From Symsagittifera roscoffensis (taxonomy: Eukaryota > Xenacoelomorpha > Acoela > Convolutidae): a stretch of DNA of 64,000 nt. Positions 18,709-28,944 of this stretch are shown here, one piece after another. The DNA is taken from the NCBI RefSeq assembly GCF_963678635.1, contig NC_087063.1, positions 14,949,006 through 15,013,005 of the forward strand, given 5' to 3'. Position 1 is the stretch's first letter. Every line of letters starts with the position of its first letter. The position numbers were made by a program, and so were the translations under genes. The notes beneath the pieces were generated by a model. The model made no database searches. It saw only the letters and a program-made list of their open reading frames with translations, and had not been told where the DNA came from.

Positions 18709-19440
18709 TGTGCCAGTCGGTCATATTCGGAAGTTTGACCTTGAGAGAAGCAAAAAACACTTGATTTTGGAGTGAAATTTAATTTTTCAAAATTTCGAAT
18801 GGAACCTGTCATGCACGATTTTCTCGCAATAACTGAAAATCAGAAAAGAGAAGTCAGAACGATCGAGTGACAATCGCGGGAAAGTTGCTAGAAAAATCAG
18901 TGGGAAATTGCTATTCGCAATTTCAGTAGCAATAATAATCGAGAGTAGAGCTGTCCCATCTGAAACAGAGACGAGCGCATTCCCACGAACTGGATTGTTG
19001 TGACTGGAGTACTATTATTAACTGGACCAGAGTGAACCTTCGGTGGAAAGGTGGACAGCTAGAGTGTCCCAATGGTTCACGAGAACTTACAGTCTAGAGT
19101 AAAAGCTTGTTCTTGTTATTGAAACTGACTAACATTAAACTCATTTTAGTTACTTTATTGATTCTTGAGTTGCTTACCGACTTATTTACCTCCTGGTTCT
19201 TGAGCGTGCTACAATGTGAGTACTAATTTAAATTCCTAGAGTGTGTTTTATAATTGTTATGTTGAGATAAGGCGAGTTTTAGGTTGATCCATCTGAAATG
19301 GATCAAAGTTCCACTGTCTAATAAAAAGTAACTTAACGGATTGTTCCAACCCGGTTTTTAACGGCGTTCATGTATTTTGGGTATCTAGAGACCTGAGTAT
19401 GGGGACGTTATTAATTCTAGAGTGGGGGATATTTTAGTAG
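18709..19440 (+). repeat. Probable 3' LTR (start supported, end uncertain)
   Basis: The block begins TGTGCCAGTCGG, the TG expected at an LTR start. Bases 18709 to about 19075 reappear inverted at about 19940-20325 with many differences, and the similarity stops sharply at this TG on one side, which supports it as a boundary. An AATAAA lies near 19320, suitable as a polyadenylation signal in an LTR. The 5' LTR needed for proof is outside the window, and no terminal CA or target duplication could be set. Confidence 0.5.
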
Positions 19441-19939
19441 TAGCCTTTAAGCTGTAACGGGTCGTAGTCTCATGTCACAAGCGAACCGAATTGGCTCCGA
19501 CTGATTTGAGGTACAAAAACACAAGAGATAGTGTCCCTGACTCTTGAGCCAATGGTTATAGGGCCTATTTTTCTTAAGCCTCATGTGTGACTGCAGTAGA
19601 CGAATGTTACACCATTTTCGATGGAGATGATGATTTTTATCCACTGAAAAAAAAACAAAAGTAATATAATAAGTAGTAGTAGCCCTGTTTTTAGGAGTGA
19701 CCTCGTGGTCTGGGGATACTGAGACCCAGCCATGAGCTCACTATTTCTGCCTGTAATTAAGTTAATCTGAGTGTTTTGATCGAAGCCGAAAGCAGTAACT
19801 TTTTTGTCGACCCGATATTGGAAAGACCACCAAAAGAATTGGCTTTGGTAGAGACAGTGAAAAGCATGTAGAGCTCTTTAGACGTTGGCCAGTCGTCTTA
19901 GGACCTAGCTTCATTTTCCGTCGATATGTACTTCCAGGC

Positions 19940-20325
19940 GAATGTTACATTTTGGGGCTGGACCATTGGGAGACTTCGGTTGTCCACCTTTCCACCGAAG
20001 GTTCACTCTTGTCCAATACTGATTTGCTTTCTTCTCCAATCACGATCACTCTGTCTTCTCTTAAGAATGAGACAGCTCTACTCTCGCAAAGTCATATATC
20101 AGGAAATGGCGAATAGCAATTTCCCGCTGTTTTTTGGACTTCTATCCCGCGATTGTAGTTCGGTTCTTCTCATCTTATTTTCTGATATTTTCAGTTGTCG
20201 CGAGAAACATGAGCATGACATGCTCAATTCGAATTTTGAAAATTTCCACTTCACCCCAAAATCATGTCTCTTGCGTTGCTCAAGGTCAAACTTCCAAATA
20301 TGACCGACTGGCACACCACTAACTA
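19940..20325 (-). repeat. Inverted, diverged copy of the LTR-like block (solo LTR fragment?)
   Basis: Read on the minus strand from 20325, the sequence starts TGTGCCAGTCGGTCATAT and follows 18709 onward through a conserved ACCTTCGGTGGAAAGGTGGA segment to about 19075, after which the two differ. Many substitutions and small indels separate them, so this is not a recent pair. A solo LTR or fragment of a related element in opposite orientation is the simplest reading. Confidence 0.55.
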
Positions 20326-20329
20326 GCAC

Positions 20330-21040
20330 CCATAGCACCTGAAATTGGAGGGGAACTTTATCATCTGTTGTGTTAAAGAATTTTTAGCGGTTTTTTCACT
20401 CAAAATCAGTTACCTCCAGTAATCATAGGTTTGGATTGAGTGATAATCTACTAAATCTATGCAGTTGTGATTATTGTGCCTTTTCTGAAAATTTTCAGAA
20501 AAGGCCAAGTTTTGTTTGGTGCCTTTTCTGCATTTTTTGAAAATTTTTCAACAGATTTTTTGAGGACAACTCTGGAATTTGCCTAAGTTGCTCTAATTTT
20601 CAAAGATACCTAAGTTCTAGGATTTCGTTCAAAATTCTATGGATATTATGGAGGAAATTCGAGAAATACGATTTCTATAATTTCGAAAAATTCATCGAGA
20701 AATTCAGGAAATGTTCAGGATGGATAATCCAAATGAAATTCGATTGTGGCAAGCAGAACAAGTGCTTCTGGGAGTTGCGTGTGACTGCACCCTAAATGAC
20801 CATCGAAGCAAACTAAAATAAAGAACAGAAAAATGACGGGGGAGACCCCTTGTGTCAAGGCACGAAATCCATACTACAAAACAAATTCGAATTTTTTTCA
20901 GGTTGATATTTTGTGGTCGGAGTTTTCTATTATCTATCTATCTATTATATATTAAATTGCGGGCTTCACTATCTCGCCATGCTTAAGCTTTTTCAACGAA
21001 TTATTTTTGCATGTTTAAGAAAAGAATTTTTTCAGGTTTA
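20330..21040. other. Noncoding AT-rich stretch, repeat fragments only
   Basis: No supported gene. A motif near 20400-20480 (AATCAGTTACC ... GAGTGATAATC) resembles parts of repeats near 24545 and 30340. Confidence 0.5.
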
Positions 21041-21049
21041 AGCTATATC

Positions 21050-22560
21050 GTATATTGCAATGGTTAAGATTTTTTCGAGTTTGAATTCAGTGTTTAGCTC
21101 ACCAAGTTTGAAATTAGCAACCCAATATTGGGATGCTGTCAGGGCTTCCCAGGTGTTTCGATTTTGGCCTCCATATATGAATAACCAAATCCTTTTAGTG
21201 TACGAGATACGGCAATTTTCGAGATTTTTCAAAAATCTCCTGAAACCTAAAATTTTGAAAATTTTTACAAAATTTGAAATTCTTTTCACTGTAGTTGGGT
21301 GATGCCAGGGTACTCTGAGGGGTTGCGAACCTTGCAGCCAAATCTCAAATCTCAAATCCTTCGGGTTTTCGAGATATGACGTTTTTAATGATTTTTTCAA
21401 AAATTTTCAAAAATCTTTGGTTTAGAAATTTTGAAAGTCTTCAAGCATTTAGTTGGAACTGTGAGGGTAATCATATGCGTTGCTAATCTTGCCTCTGAAT
21501 ATGACTTCTCAAATTCTTGTAGTTTTCGAGATATGACGTTTTCTCGAATTTTTTCAAAAATATTCCAAAAACTTAGATTTAAAAAATTAAAAGTTTTGAA
21601 GATCTCAATCCTGTAGTGTGAAACTGTGAGGGCACTCTGAGGGATTGCGAAACTTGCCTCCAAATATGACTGCTCAAGTTTTCGAGATATGACGTTTTTT
21701 GTGACTTTTTCAAACATTATTCATTAAAATTATATTTAATTTTTAAATTTGATTTTCTCATTTTTGTAGTGGGGACTGTCAGAGTACTCACATGGATTGC
21801 GAATTTTGCCTCCAATCTTTGTAGTTTTCGAGATATGACGTGTTTTATGTTTTATTTTGATTTTTTCAGAAAACTTAGATTTTAAAAACTTTAAAATTTA
21901 ATATAAATATAAATAATTTTTGAAAAGTATAGAAATTCTCAACCTTGTAGTTGGGTACTGTTAAGGTATTCTCAAGAGTTTCATGTTGCAAATTTTGCAT
22001 CCGATTGCGACTGCTCAAATGCATTTAGTTTCCGAGATGTGACGTTTGTAATCTCTCTTTTTTTAAATGTTCAAAGAACTTAGATATAAACATTTTCTTT
22101 TAAGTTCTTATCTTTATATTGAGGCTTTGCCAGGGCACTCCTAGGGGTTGCGAGTTTCTCCTGCAACTATGAGTTCTTAAATCCTGTTAGTTTTCGAGAT
22201 ACGACGTTTTTGTGTTTTTGTTTTCAAAAAAGTTTTCAGAAAACTTAAATTTTTTTTTTTCTAAGTTTGGAATTCCTAATCTGATGTTAGGGGCTGTCAG
22301 AGTACTCTCAGGGGTTGCAATTTTTGCCTCCAAATATGAGTTCTGAAATTTTTGTAGTTCTGGAGATATGTCACTTTAAAAAAAAATAGAAATTTGATGT
22401 TCCCAACCCTGTAGTTGGGTGCTATGAGTACTCTCAGAAGTTGCAAACTTGGGTCCAAATGCGATTGCTCCATTGCTTTTAGTTTCCGAGAACTGGCGTG
22501 TTTCTGTCATTTAAAAAATTTTCTACGAACTTAGATTAAAAAATCACAAAAATGTATGGT
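21050..22560. repeat. Degenerate tandem array, ~120-200-base units, about nine copies
   Basis: Each unit contains a CTGTAGTTGGG-like segment, CTGTCAGGGTACTCTCAGGGG, TTGCGAACTTGCCTCCAAATA and GTTTTCGAGATATGACGTTTT, then an A/T-rich spacer. The GAGATATGACG anchor recurs near 21189, 21369, 21529, 21684, 21828, 22026, 22195, 22365 and 22487, spaced about 120-200 bases apart. Units are strongly diverged and contain stops, so this is an old satellite-like array and not a coding repeat. Confidence 0.75.
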
Positions 22561-22894
22561 TTTTCAAATTTTGAATTAAAAAAACTTGATTAACTTTACA
22601 AAATTTGAAATTACAGACCCCAGAATTGGGTGCTGTCAGAGTACATTCAACGGATGGAAATATTGTTTCTAATATATGCGGTTTTGAGAGTTGCCATAAA
22701 TTCGAAGCACCGAAGGTGCGTTACACGGTAGTTGCATATAACTGCATAGCAACCGCTATCCTGGTTAGAAAAAGAACTCAATTGCTATTGGTAGTAGAAG
22801 TAGTAATATAAAAAAGTTTGAAATGGTAAAAATAAGCACCAGAGTCATATGAAAAGCAACATTTTAAATGGAGATTAAAACAGTTTGAACTTGT

Positions 22895-24433
22895 TTATCG
22901 CCGGAAGTCGGCGCCAATCGGGTCATCGACTTCCACCACCAGAGTCTCGCGGACACAAGCTGCAGTGCCCCGCTGAACAGCAATCCCAAGTCTCTGCCGC
23001 AGAAAAAGAGTCGTTCTGTCGTCCCCGGTAGCCTGTGTTATTCTCTTGCCCAGGCTAGTGACGAAACGCAGCGTATCGGTTCCCAGTCCTCCAAGGGTTT
23101 CAATTGCAATTGGTTGGAAGATGTGAGACTCAGATATTGATTCGTATTTTGACCGTTTACGGGTCTCGGCCGCATCTGCCACAGTTGGTCCCTCTTTACC
23201 AGCGAGTTGCGTGTAAGAGGAGGCTAGCCTATGGACACATGTAAAGTCCCATGCCAACGCTCGCCCATGTGACCATGGCACCAGTGTCAGTCCGTCGGGT
23301 CTCTTGCGGTCAGACCGGAATAGTCCTTGCGGCTCGAGTGTCGATGGAATATTGGCTTGGATGAACGCTCTATGAATGATGTGATTGCCCATAGAGTGTC
23401 TGGCATGAACTGATCTACTCTTTTTGCAAACTAACGCATGTTTGCCGTAGGAATCGACTGTATCGCCACAAGAGCACTTGTGTGGTGTACAGACTGGTGC
23501 GCCAAGTCGAAATCCAATGGCAATGCGAAATTCATCATCACTAAGTTGGAGTGCGAGTGATCGTGAAGGTAGTGCGTTGAGCCAGTCAGCAGCTCCGGGA
23601 CACATTAATCCATTCAAGCGGGCACTGTCTCCTGAATCCTTGAGCAGTTCGGCCTGTTGAAGCATCATTGGTAGTGACCACTTTTTTTGCTTATATTTGC
23701 GTTCTGGCAAAGGCACGTCGGTGCTCACGTTGTTTCGCCAACGTTGGATAGCATCTTGAATTAGTGATTCTGTAGTGGGTTCGCTAGCATATATGGTATT
23801 ACAAATGTCGAGAGTGCTGAATACAGATGACGCATATGCTGCAATGGCGAGTTTGGGTACTTGCATAATTCCCATTCCGCCCAGCTTGCAAGGCAGTGTC
23901 ATGAGCTCCCATCGGGGATCGTCAATCATCACATTGAAAATAGCCTGCAATGTATTTCGAATGCACTCGTCAAATCGGTGTAAAGAAGTAGTTTTAAGGA
24001 AAAGAGTTGAGGTTCGCAGTATGTACATCAGTTTCGGGATATAAAAGCAGTTTTTTAAAAGAAAGAAAGCAACATGGGAAGGTAGGGATCGCAATCGACT
24101 GCACATTCGACTGAGTTCATCAAGTTTCTCATTAACAACGGCTTCTTGTGCGTTTTCGCCGATAGGAGCACCTAAGAGGACTAAATCTGTGGGTTCAGTG
24201 ATGGTAATATGAGGAAAAACCGCCAGGAAAGATTGGATCTCTCTCGTGCATCATCACAGAAAACGATGAGTTCGGACTTGTTTTTCAGGTTCAATTCCAT
24301 TCCAATCTTGACCCCTTCGGTCATCACCATCTCGAGGTCTTTGAGGACGTTTTGCCACATGACATCACCAATGCTTGCCACCAATGAAGAAAAAGAATAT
24401 TTGCTTCACAGAAATCTTAATCAGAGGCAATGA
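22895..24433 (-). pseudogene. Decayed non-LTR retrotransposon: end of RT plus restriction-like endonuclease
   Basis: A 403-aa reading frame (24106-22895) carries the C-terminal part of a reverse transcriptase ORF: thumb-like sequence (LLKNCFYIPKLMYILR), a zinc-finger-like region (CTPHKCSCGDTVDSYGKHAL, then VC), and RPD ... WDFTC ... KRSKY, which fits the R/PD-D-K-Y layout of restriction-like endonucleases in R2/NeSL-type elements. Upstream on the minus strand, 24384-24181 in another frame matches the RT palm region (VLKDLEMVMTEG) and then joins the long frame only through frameshifts. The N-terminal half is missing. It is a truncated, frameshifted copy and not a host gene. Confidence 0.75.
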
Positions 24434-24539
24434 AAAGATAATTTTTTTGATGATCGTATGATTAATGGGGCATATCATTGTAGGACCTGTTGCTATGAAC
24501 TTTGTATTTGGGTGTGGTTTTTCTTTATTTTTTGCTTTC

Positions 24540-24690
24540 CACGCAAAATCAGCTACCACAAATAATCATCGGAGAGAGTCGAGTGATATATCGTTTTAAA
24601 GCCCCTACTGCCGTGGTTCGAAAATTTTTCCCAGTGTCGAGAAAACCCGGTTTGAAGTTATGAGTTTTTCATCTTAATTCCAGCAAATAA
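24540..24690 (+). repeat. Dispersed repeat fragment (GTGTCGAGAAAA..CCGGTTTGAAGT family)
   Basis: The segment shares GAGTGATATATC, GTGTCGAGAAAA and CCGGTTTGAAGTT with a copy at about 30340-30510, in the same order and spacing. A weaker copy of the end (TTTCGAGAAAAGCCGG) lies near 31300. Confidence 0.55.
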
Positions 24691-24699
24691 AGCGTACGA

Positions 24700-25690
24700 G
24701 CAGGCTAACAAAAGCGTATTTTAATGGCTTAAAAGATTACAATATCTTAATTTAAAACGTAAAAACTTAGTTTTGCCCGAGTAACGTAAGTTTTTTTTTG
24801 TATTTTAGCGCCTTTTTGGAGTCGAAAATTTAAGAAAATGCACAAAAAACTTTTTGATTTTTTTCCATTTTTGTCAGTGTTCTACAATAATTGTTTTTTA
24901 AGTTGCGTATTTTACTGTAACTGTCGAATATATCTAATCTGTAGTTTTTTCGTTCGGCTCCTTTTATCACACCGCGCCGAAAAAAAATGACATAATACAG
25001 AGGAGTGTAAAAACAGATGGGGGTAATCAACAAAATTACAATCACAAAGCTATATCAAACGTTCTTCCGAGAAAAGCTCAACGAGATTAACTCATGTACA
25101 TGGCGAGTGCACTTGTGGAACCTGCAACACCCTGAAAAAACTCAATTTCGTGCCAGATGAAAACTGAGGGGTGAAAACCCTCGGACAATTGTTCTAAAGC
25201 CTATACTATTACTATTACTAGTAACTGGCTATCCCTGTTTTTTTATTTCAATTTATCTTTGTGATTCGACCTAAAGTAACCTTTGTTGGTTTATACCGTT
25301 GATATCAGGAGTGGTAAAATGAACTCGTAACTCCAAGCAAAAATTGTTGCTCAAATGTAGAACTGTCCGTTTTGAATATGCCAATGGCCTTTTTCCATAA
25401 TCTGCTTTGTTCTTAATTCACATCAACGTGTACTTTGAAGGTATAGAACTAACACGAGCTGTTTCCTGTTCCATGTCTCAACCCATTGAGTTTAATGGTT
25501 TAATTTATATATCAATGCGTTTGGTTATCGGTTCAGTGAAGTTCATCCTGTTCTTGTATTGTTTCAGTCAAAGTGACTTTTAACAAGGTATATAGTTGAA
25601 CTATATTCGTCTCTTTATTTTCTTGGCTTTATGAATTGTAACTCTTACTTTACTTTATTTGACTGTACTTTATAGCGATCTGGTCATCTT
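24700..25690. other. Intergenic AT-rich sequence, no gene seen
   Basis: Only short stop-rich frames. A short ACT/ATT trinucleotide run lies near 25200. The last bases lead into the acceptor before the gene at 25707. Confidence 0.5.
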
Positions 25691-25706
25691 GTTTTCAGAA
25701 TTAGGA

Positions 25707-26489
25707 ATGGGATTTCCCGTGATCGCCATTGTTGCGATTGTCGACGTTGCAATTCAATGGTTCTTCTTCGTAATTTCCGCTATTCTGAAAACCGAGAAAT
25801 TTTTCGATCTTGTTGGAGGTTTCTCGTTCATAACATGCATCTCTATTTCGTTCTTCATGAATGACCAGTACGATCATGTGCTTTCAATTGTCCAGTATGT
25901 GTGTATTTGCGTTTGGGCTGCTAGACTGGGACTGTTCCTCATGTACAGAATCTGGAAAGACGGCCGTGATAGACGTTTCGATGACATCAAAGTCAACCCA
26001 ATCAAGTTGTTCATCACCTGGAATGGGCAAGCTGTGTGGGTTTTCCTGACTCTTTTCCCAACTCTGTTTCTCTTCGAATGGGCAAAACTGGACGGCAAGG
26101 ATCCATACATTGGACAGTTTGTCGGATGGGCAATCTGGCTGCTGGGGTTCCTTTGCGAAGTAGTCGCAGACCAACAGAAGCTGATTTTCAAAGGGAAGCC
26201 GGAGAACAAAGGCAAGTTCATAAACTGTGGACTGTGGAGCATCTCGCGTCATCCGAACTACTTGGGAGAGATCACTCTATGGTGGGGACTGTACATATCG
26301 GCAGTCACTGTGTTCAGTGAGTGGTGGTGGATTCTAGTTGCGGCTGTCGGACCCATCTGGGTGACGTTCCTTTTAGGATTCTTCTCTCTCCGAATGTTGG
26401 AGAAGTCATCTGATGAGAGATATGGCGAAAATGAAGGATACCAGGAGTATAAGTCAAAGACCAAGATTCTCATCCCATTTATAATTTAA
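25707..26489 (+). CDS. DUF1295 / steroid 5-alpha-reductase-like membrane protein
   Basis: The protein is 260 aa, single exon, starting at ATG 25707 (MGFPVIAIVAIVDVAIQWFF). About six hydrophobic segments span the length, so it is a multi-pass membrane enzyme, probably of the ER. The C-terminal half carries GKFINCGLWSISRHPNYLGE, the NADPH/cofactor-site signature shared by DUF1295 proteins, sterol reductases and isoprenylcysteine methyltransferases. A reductase acting on a lipid or steroid-like substrate using NADPH is likely; the substrate cannot be told. A strong splice acceptor (GTTTTCAG, AG at 25697-25698) lies 8 bases before the ATG, which fits spliced-leader addition or a short upstream exon. 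The frame is also open upstream of the ATG, but that part would be intronic. Stop is TAA at 26487-26489. Confidence 0.85.
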   Translation: MGFPVIAIVAIVDVAIQWFFFVISAILKTEKFFDLVGGFSFITCISISFFMNDQYDHVLSIVQYVCICVWAARLGLFLMYRIWKDGRDRRFDDIKVNPIKLFITWNGQAVWVFLTLFPTLFLFEWAKLDGKDPYIGQFVGWAIWLLGFLCEVVADQQKLIFKGKPENKGKFINCGLWSISRHPNYLGEITLWWGLYISAVTVFSEWWWILVAAVGPIWVTFLLGFFSLRMLEKSSDERYGENEGYQEYKSKTKILIPFII

Positions 26490-28430
26490 TAGGTCAATGC
26501 GCTACTTAAACTTAATCTACGTTCAACAACCTCAAGGACCGTAGGTCACTTCTATTTGTTCCTATATTACCTATTTGCTCGCATATTACCTATTTGATCG
26601 TATATTACCCAAAATCTTAATAGCATGGACAATATGATTAGAAAATTAGACGAAATTAGAAATTAAAATATCTGTATTCATTATTTTTATATGCTTCCTG
26701 TCATGAATGAACTAAATGGTGAAAATTTGATTTAACGTTAATTAACTGTTATAGCTTCAGTTTTCAGTTAAAAGAACATTGCTTCGCGTTAAACTCAATT
26801 ATAAGCTGAAAGTATTTACTCGCTGCAAGTTAAATTTGATGTAGCATCGGATTAAACTGTAATTCTCTTCGCTAAAGCAATGTTTATATAAGTCCCACGA
26901 TTGTTTTTGGGCTGTTAGAAAAGAAAAAATGGCCTAATTGACTAATTTCTCGAGGTCAATTAAGGACAATGAAAACGTATATGACCATTTAACATCCAGC
27001 TTGAATTGCGTGATTTAACCAACAATTAAAACGAAGGTATCACAACTCCTGCTAATTCTCCGCTTTATTTGGATACGAAGTTATTAGAAGATTTTAGATT
27101 AAGTCGCGATGTTTTGGTTCAGATTGTTAGATTTCCAGCATCAGAAACTTCTCTTTGAAATAGTTTAGTTTTAATCAAATATATCTTTTGATATTTTTAA
27201 TTAGCAACTTGTTCAAAAAATCACTTGAATCGTTGGTAACAGCACGTGGTCTTTTATTAAGGTGCTGACATGCTCAGTTTTATGAAAATTCAAATTGAAC
27301 TTTTGGATTTGTGACCATTTAGAGGTAATGGCATCATTTGGAGGTTTATGGTAAATTTTTAAGTGGGTATGTGCTTCGGGGTTGATGGCGACATTTTTTG
27401 GGACAAAAATTTTGTTTTCAGATCAACGGGCGTCTACCTAAGTATTGTCGTCCTAACTACCGCTAGCTGCTGTTTGCCTGAAAGCTAATTTGTGCGAAAT
27501 CAAATTGAAATTCATGCGTCGAAAGCCACATAAAACTTTGATAGAGACAGTTTCTTACGCTCGGAATAGACTTTTTGGATTAACAGTGTTGGATTAACTT
27601 GTTTAACAGAATCACTTGTTATCTTGGTTCGTAATGAATTCAAATTTCTAAGCGTCTTCAGCGCATTTAGTCTGGAGTTAACGAATGCGCCTGGGACGAC
27701 CAAAGTCCTCAGTTTGAACCTGACCCGGAACTGTTCATTCGGTGAACGAAATATTCAGTTTCCAAAAAATTGTCGGCTTATTATGTCTGCTTATGTTTTG
27801 TCGGCTTAGTTGCCACGTCTTAGAATTTTTTTGCTGCATGTAGTTTTTTTTATTGTAGTTGCTTTTTATTCTTGCGATAAGCAAGGCTATTGCAATCGGG
27901 TACTAGATTTTTTTTTACCGTAAACAACTTTGTTCACAGAATTTTCAAAATTAGAAATGATAATTTTAGGTTCCGTTCATGATTTCAATTTTTTTGCATC
28001 TCCGATTCACTTTTTCTGGAGGTAACGACTGGGTACACCATCTTTCAATGCTTATTTCACATTCTATAATCTTGGCATATTTTTGTTTCAAGACTAGCCT
28101 TAGTCATTTTGATAGATCTAGTTTCGACCTTGTGTTTATTTTCAATTTTTTCTTGTTTTGGTGGTGCTAAGTTCAGCAGCGCCTATGTATTGAAAATCAA
28201 TGTTAATCAAATTTTAGTGCTTAATGTCTCTTGGCTCCTTTTATGTATGCTAGCTTGCCATTCTAATTTTGTGATGTATGGCAAATGGTGCGAAGCTCCG
28301 CTTCGTCTATGTTAAAAGTATTTTCCTTTGAATACCCTTTTGTTCAACCAGCTATTTGCATGGTGTAATTAAAAAACTGAATTTAGACCGTGTGTGGGGT
28401 ATCTAAAAACAGCAACAACTGTTTATCGAA
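26490..28430. other. Intergenic region, repeat fragments, no gene seen
   Basis: AT-rich, with short stop-rich frames only. A family-B repeat (see 27867) and a GCGAAGCTCCGCTTCG motif near 28290 lie in it. Confidence 0.5.
27867..27935 (+). repeat. Dispersed repeat family B copy
   Basis: Core TTGCGATAAGCAAGG, then ATTGCAATCGGGTACTAGA, a T-run and CCGTAAA. Matching copies are at 37858-37925 and 61768-61830, and variants with TTGCGATTAGCAA at about 45074-45165 and 52950-53040. Confidence 0.65.
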
Positions 28431-28479
28431 GTTAAACGTTTCCAACGCTGAAAATGTCTAATTTTTTCATCCAACCGCG

Positions 28480-28680
28480 AATAGGGAAGGAACTTTGCGT
28501 GGGTCGTTGACCGAATACCGAATGGGTAAGGAGCGCGGTTCTTAACGAGGACCGAGCTTCGAATCCTGTTCGGCGGGTTGCCAATGCATCCGCCGCTTCA
28601 TGGTGCGAACGGCCGGCACAAAAGACGACACTCTTCCTCCTCCAGGAAGGCACTGCAGTGAAAAGGGACGGAGACTAATA
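28480..28680 (+). repeat. tRNA-derived SINE
   Basis: The segment is GC-rich compared with its surroundings. It has an A-box-like GGGTAAGGAGCGCGG and a B-box-like GAGCTTCGAATCC about 35 bases later, as in a tRNA-derived SINE head, followed by a body with CGGCCGGCAC and TCCTCCTCCAGGAAGGCAC. The minus-strand frame across it is not a gene. Confidence 0.6.
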
Positions 28681-28944
28681 ATGATTTGTTTTTTCTTAGG
28701 ACAAATGAACATCAGATGTAAAAGTACGGCAAATCAAGTACGGTTAAATTACGGCAACCCACGCAATTACAGCAAATGAACATTAGACGTGTTAAAGTGA
28801 TGTATCATATTCAGGCCCGTTGAATCGTTAATCAATCGATGTTTGAAATTTCAAAGCTTACTTTAACTGGTTATTTTTGGTTTTCAGTTCAATTTAGACG
28901 AGTGAAGCCAGCAAGTAGACCTAGACTAGATTTTTCATTTAAAA

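Larger units (their letters stand above)
1..19560 (+). mobile_element. Giant Ty3/gypsy-like LTR retroelement with an extra ~9 kb ORF cassette; 5' end outside window
   Basis: All large ORFs from 108 to 18279 are on the + strand. In order they are Gag, protease-RT-RNase H, integrase with a C-terminal macrodomain, then four further ORFs including one with an SGNH esterase domain. The sense strand is purine-rich, unlike the T-rich host DNA that follows. The hexamer CTTGAG occurs about 50 times on this strand in both the gag-pol half and the extra half, including their noncoding gaps, which argues for a single unit. The 5' LTR and primer-binding site lie before position 1. The 3' LTR probably starts at 18709. 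Its end is not resolved; the last CTTGAG is near 19540. The element is therefore at least about 19 kb, large for this group. The alternative is two adjacent or nested elements, which the shared motifs make less likely. Confidence 0.8.

Noticed and set aside
22895-24106. Long minus frame as a host gene
   Set aside because: It matches the RT and endonuclease end of non-LTR elements, and upstream parts continue only with frameshifts.
28432-28653. 73-codon minus frame
   Set aside because: It lies across a tRNA-derived SINE.
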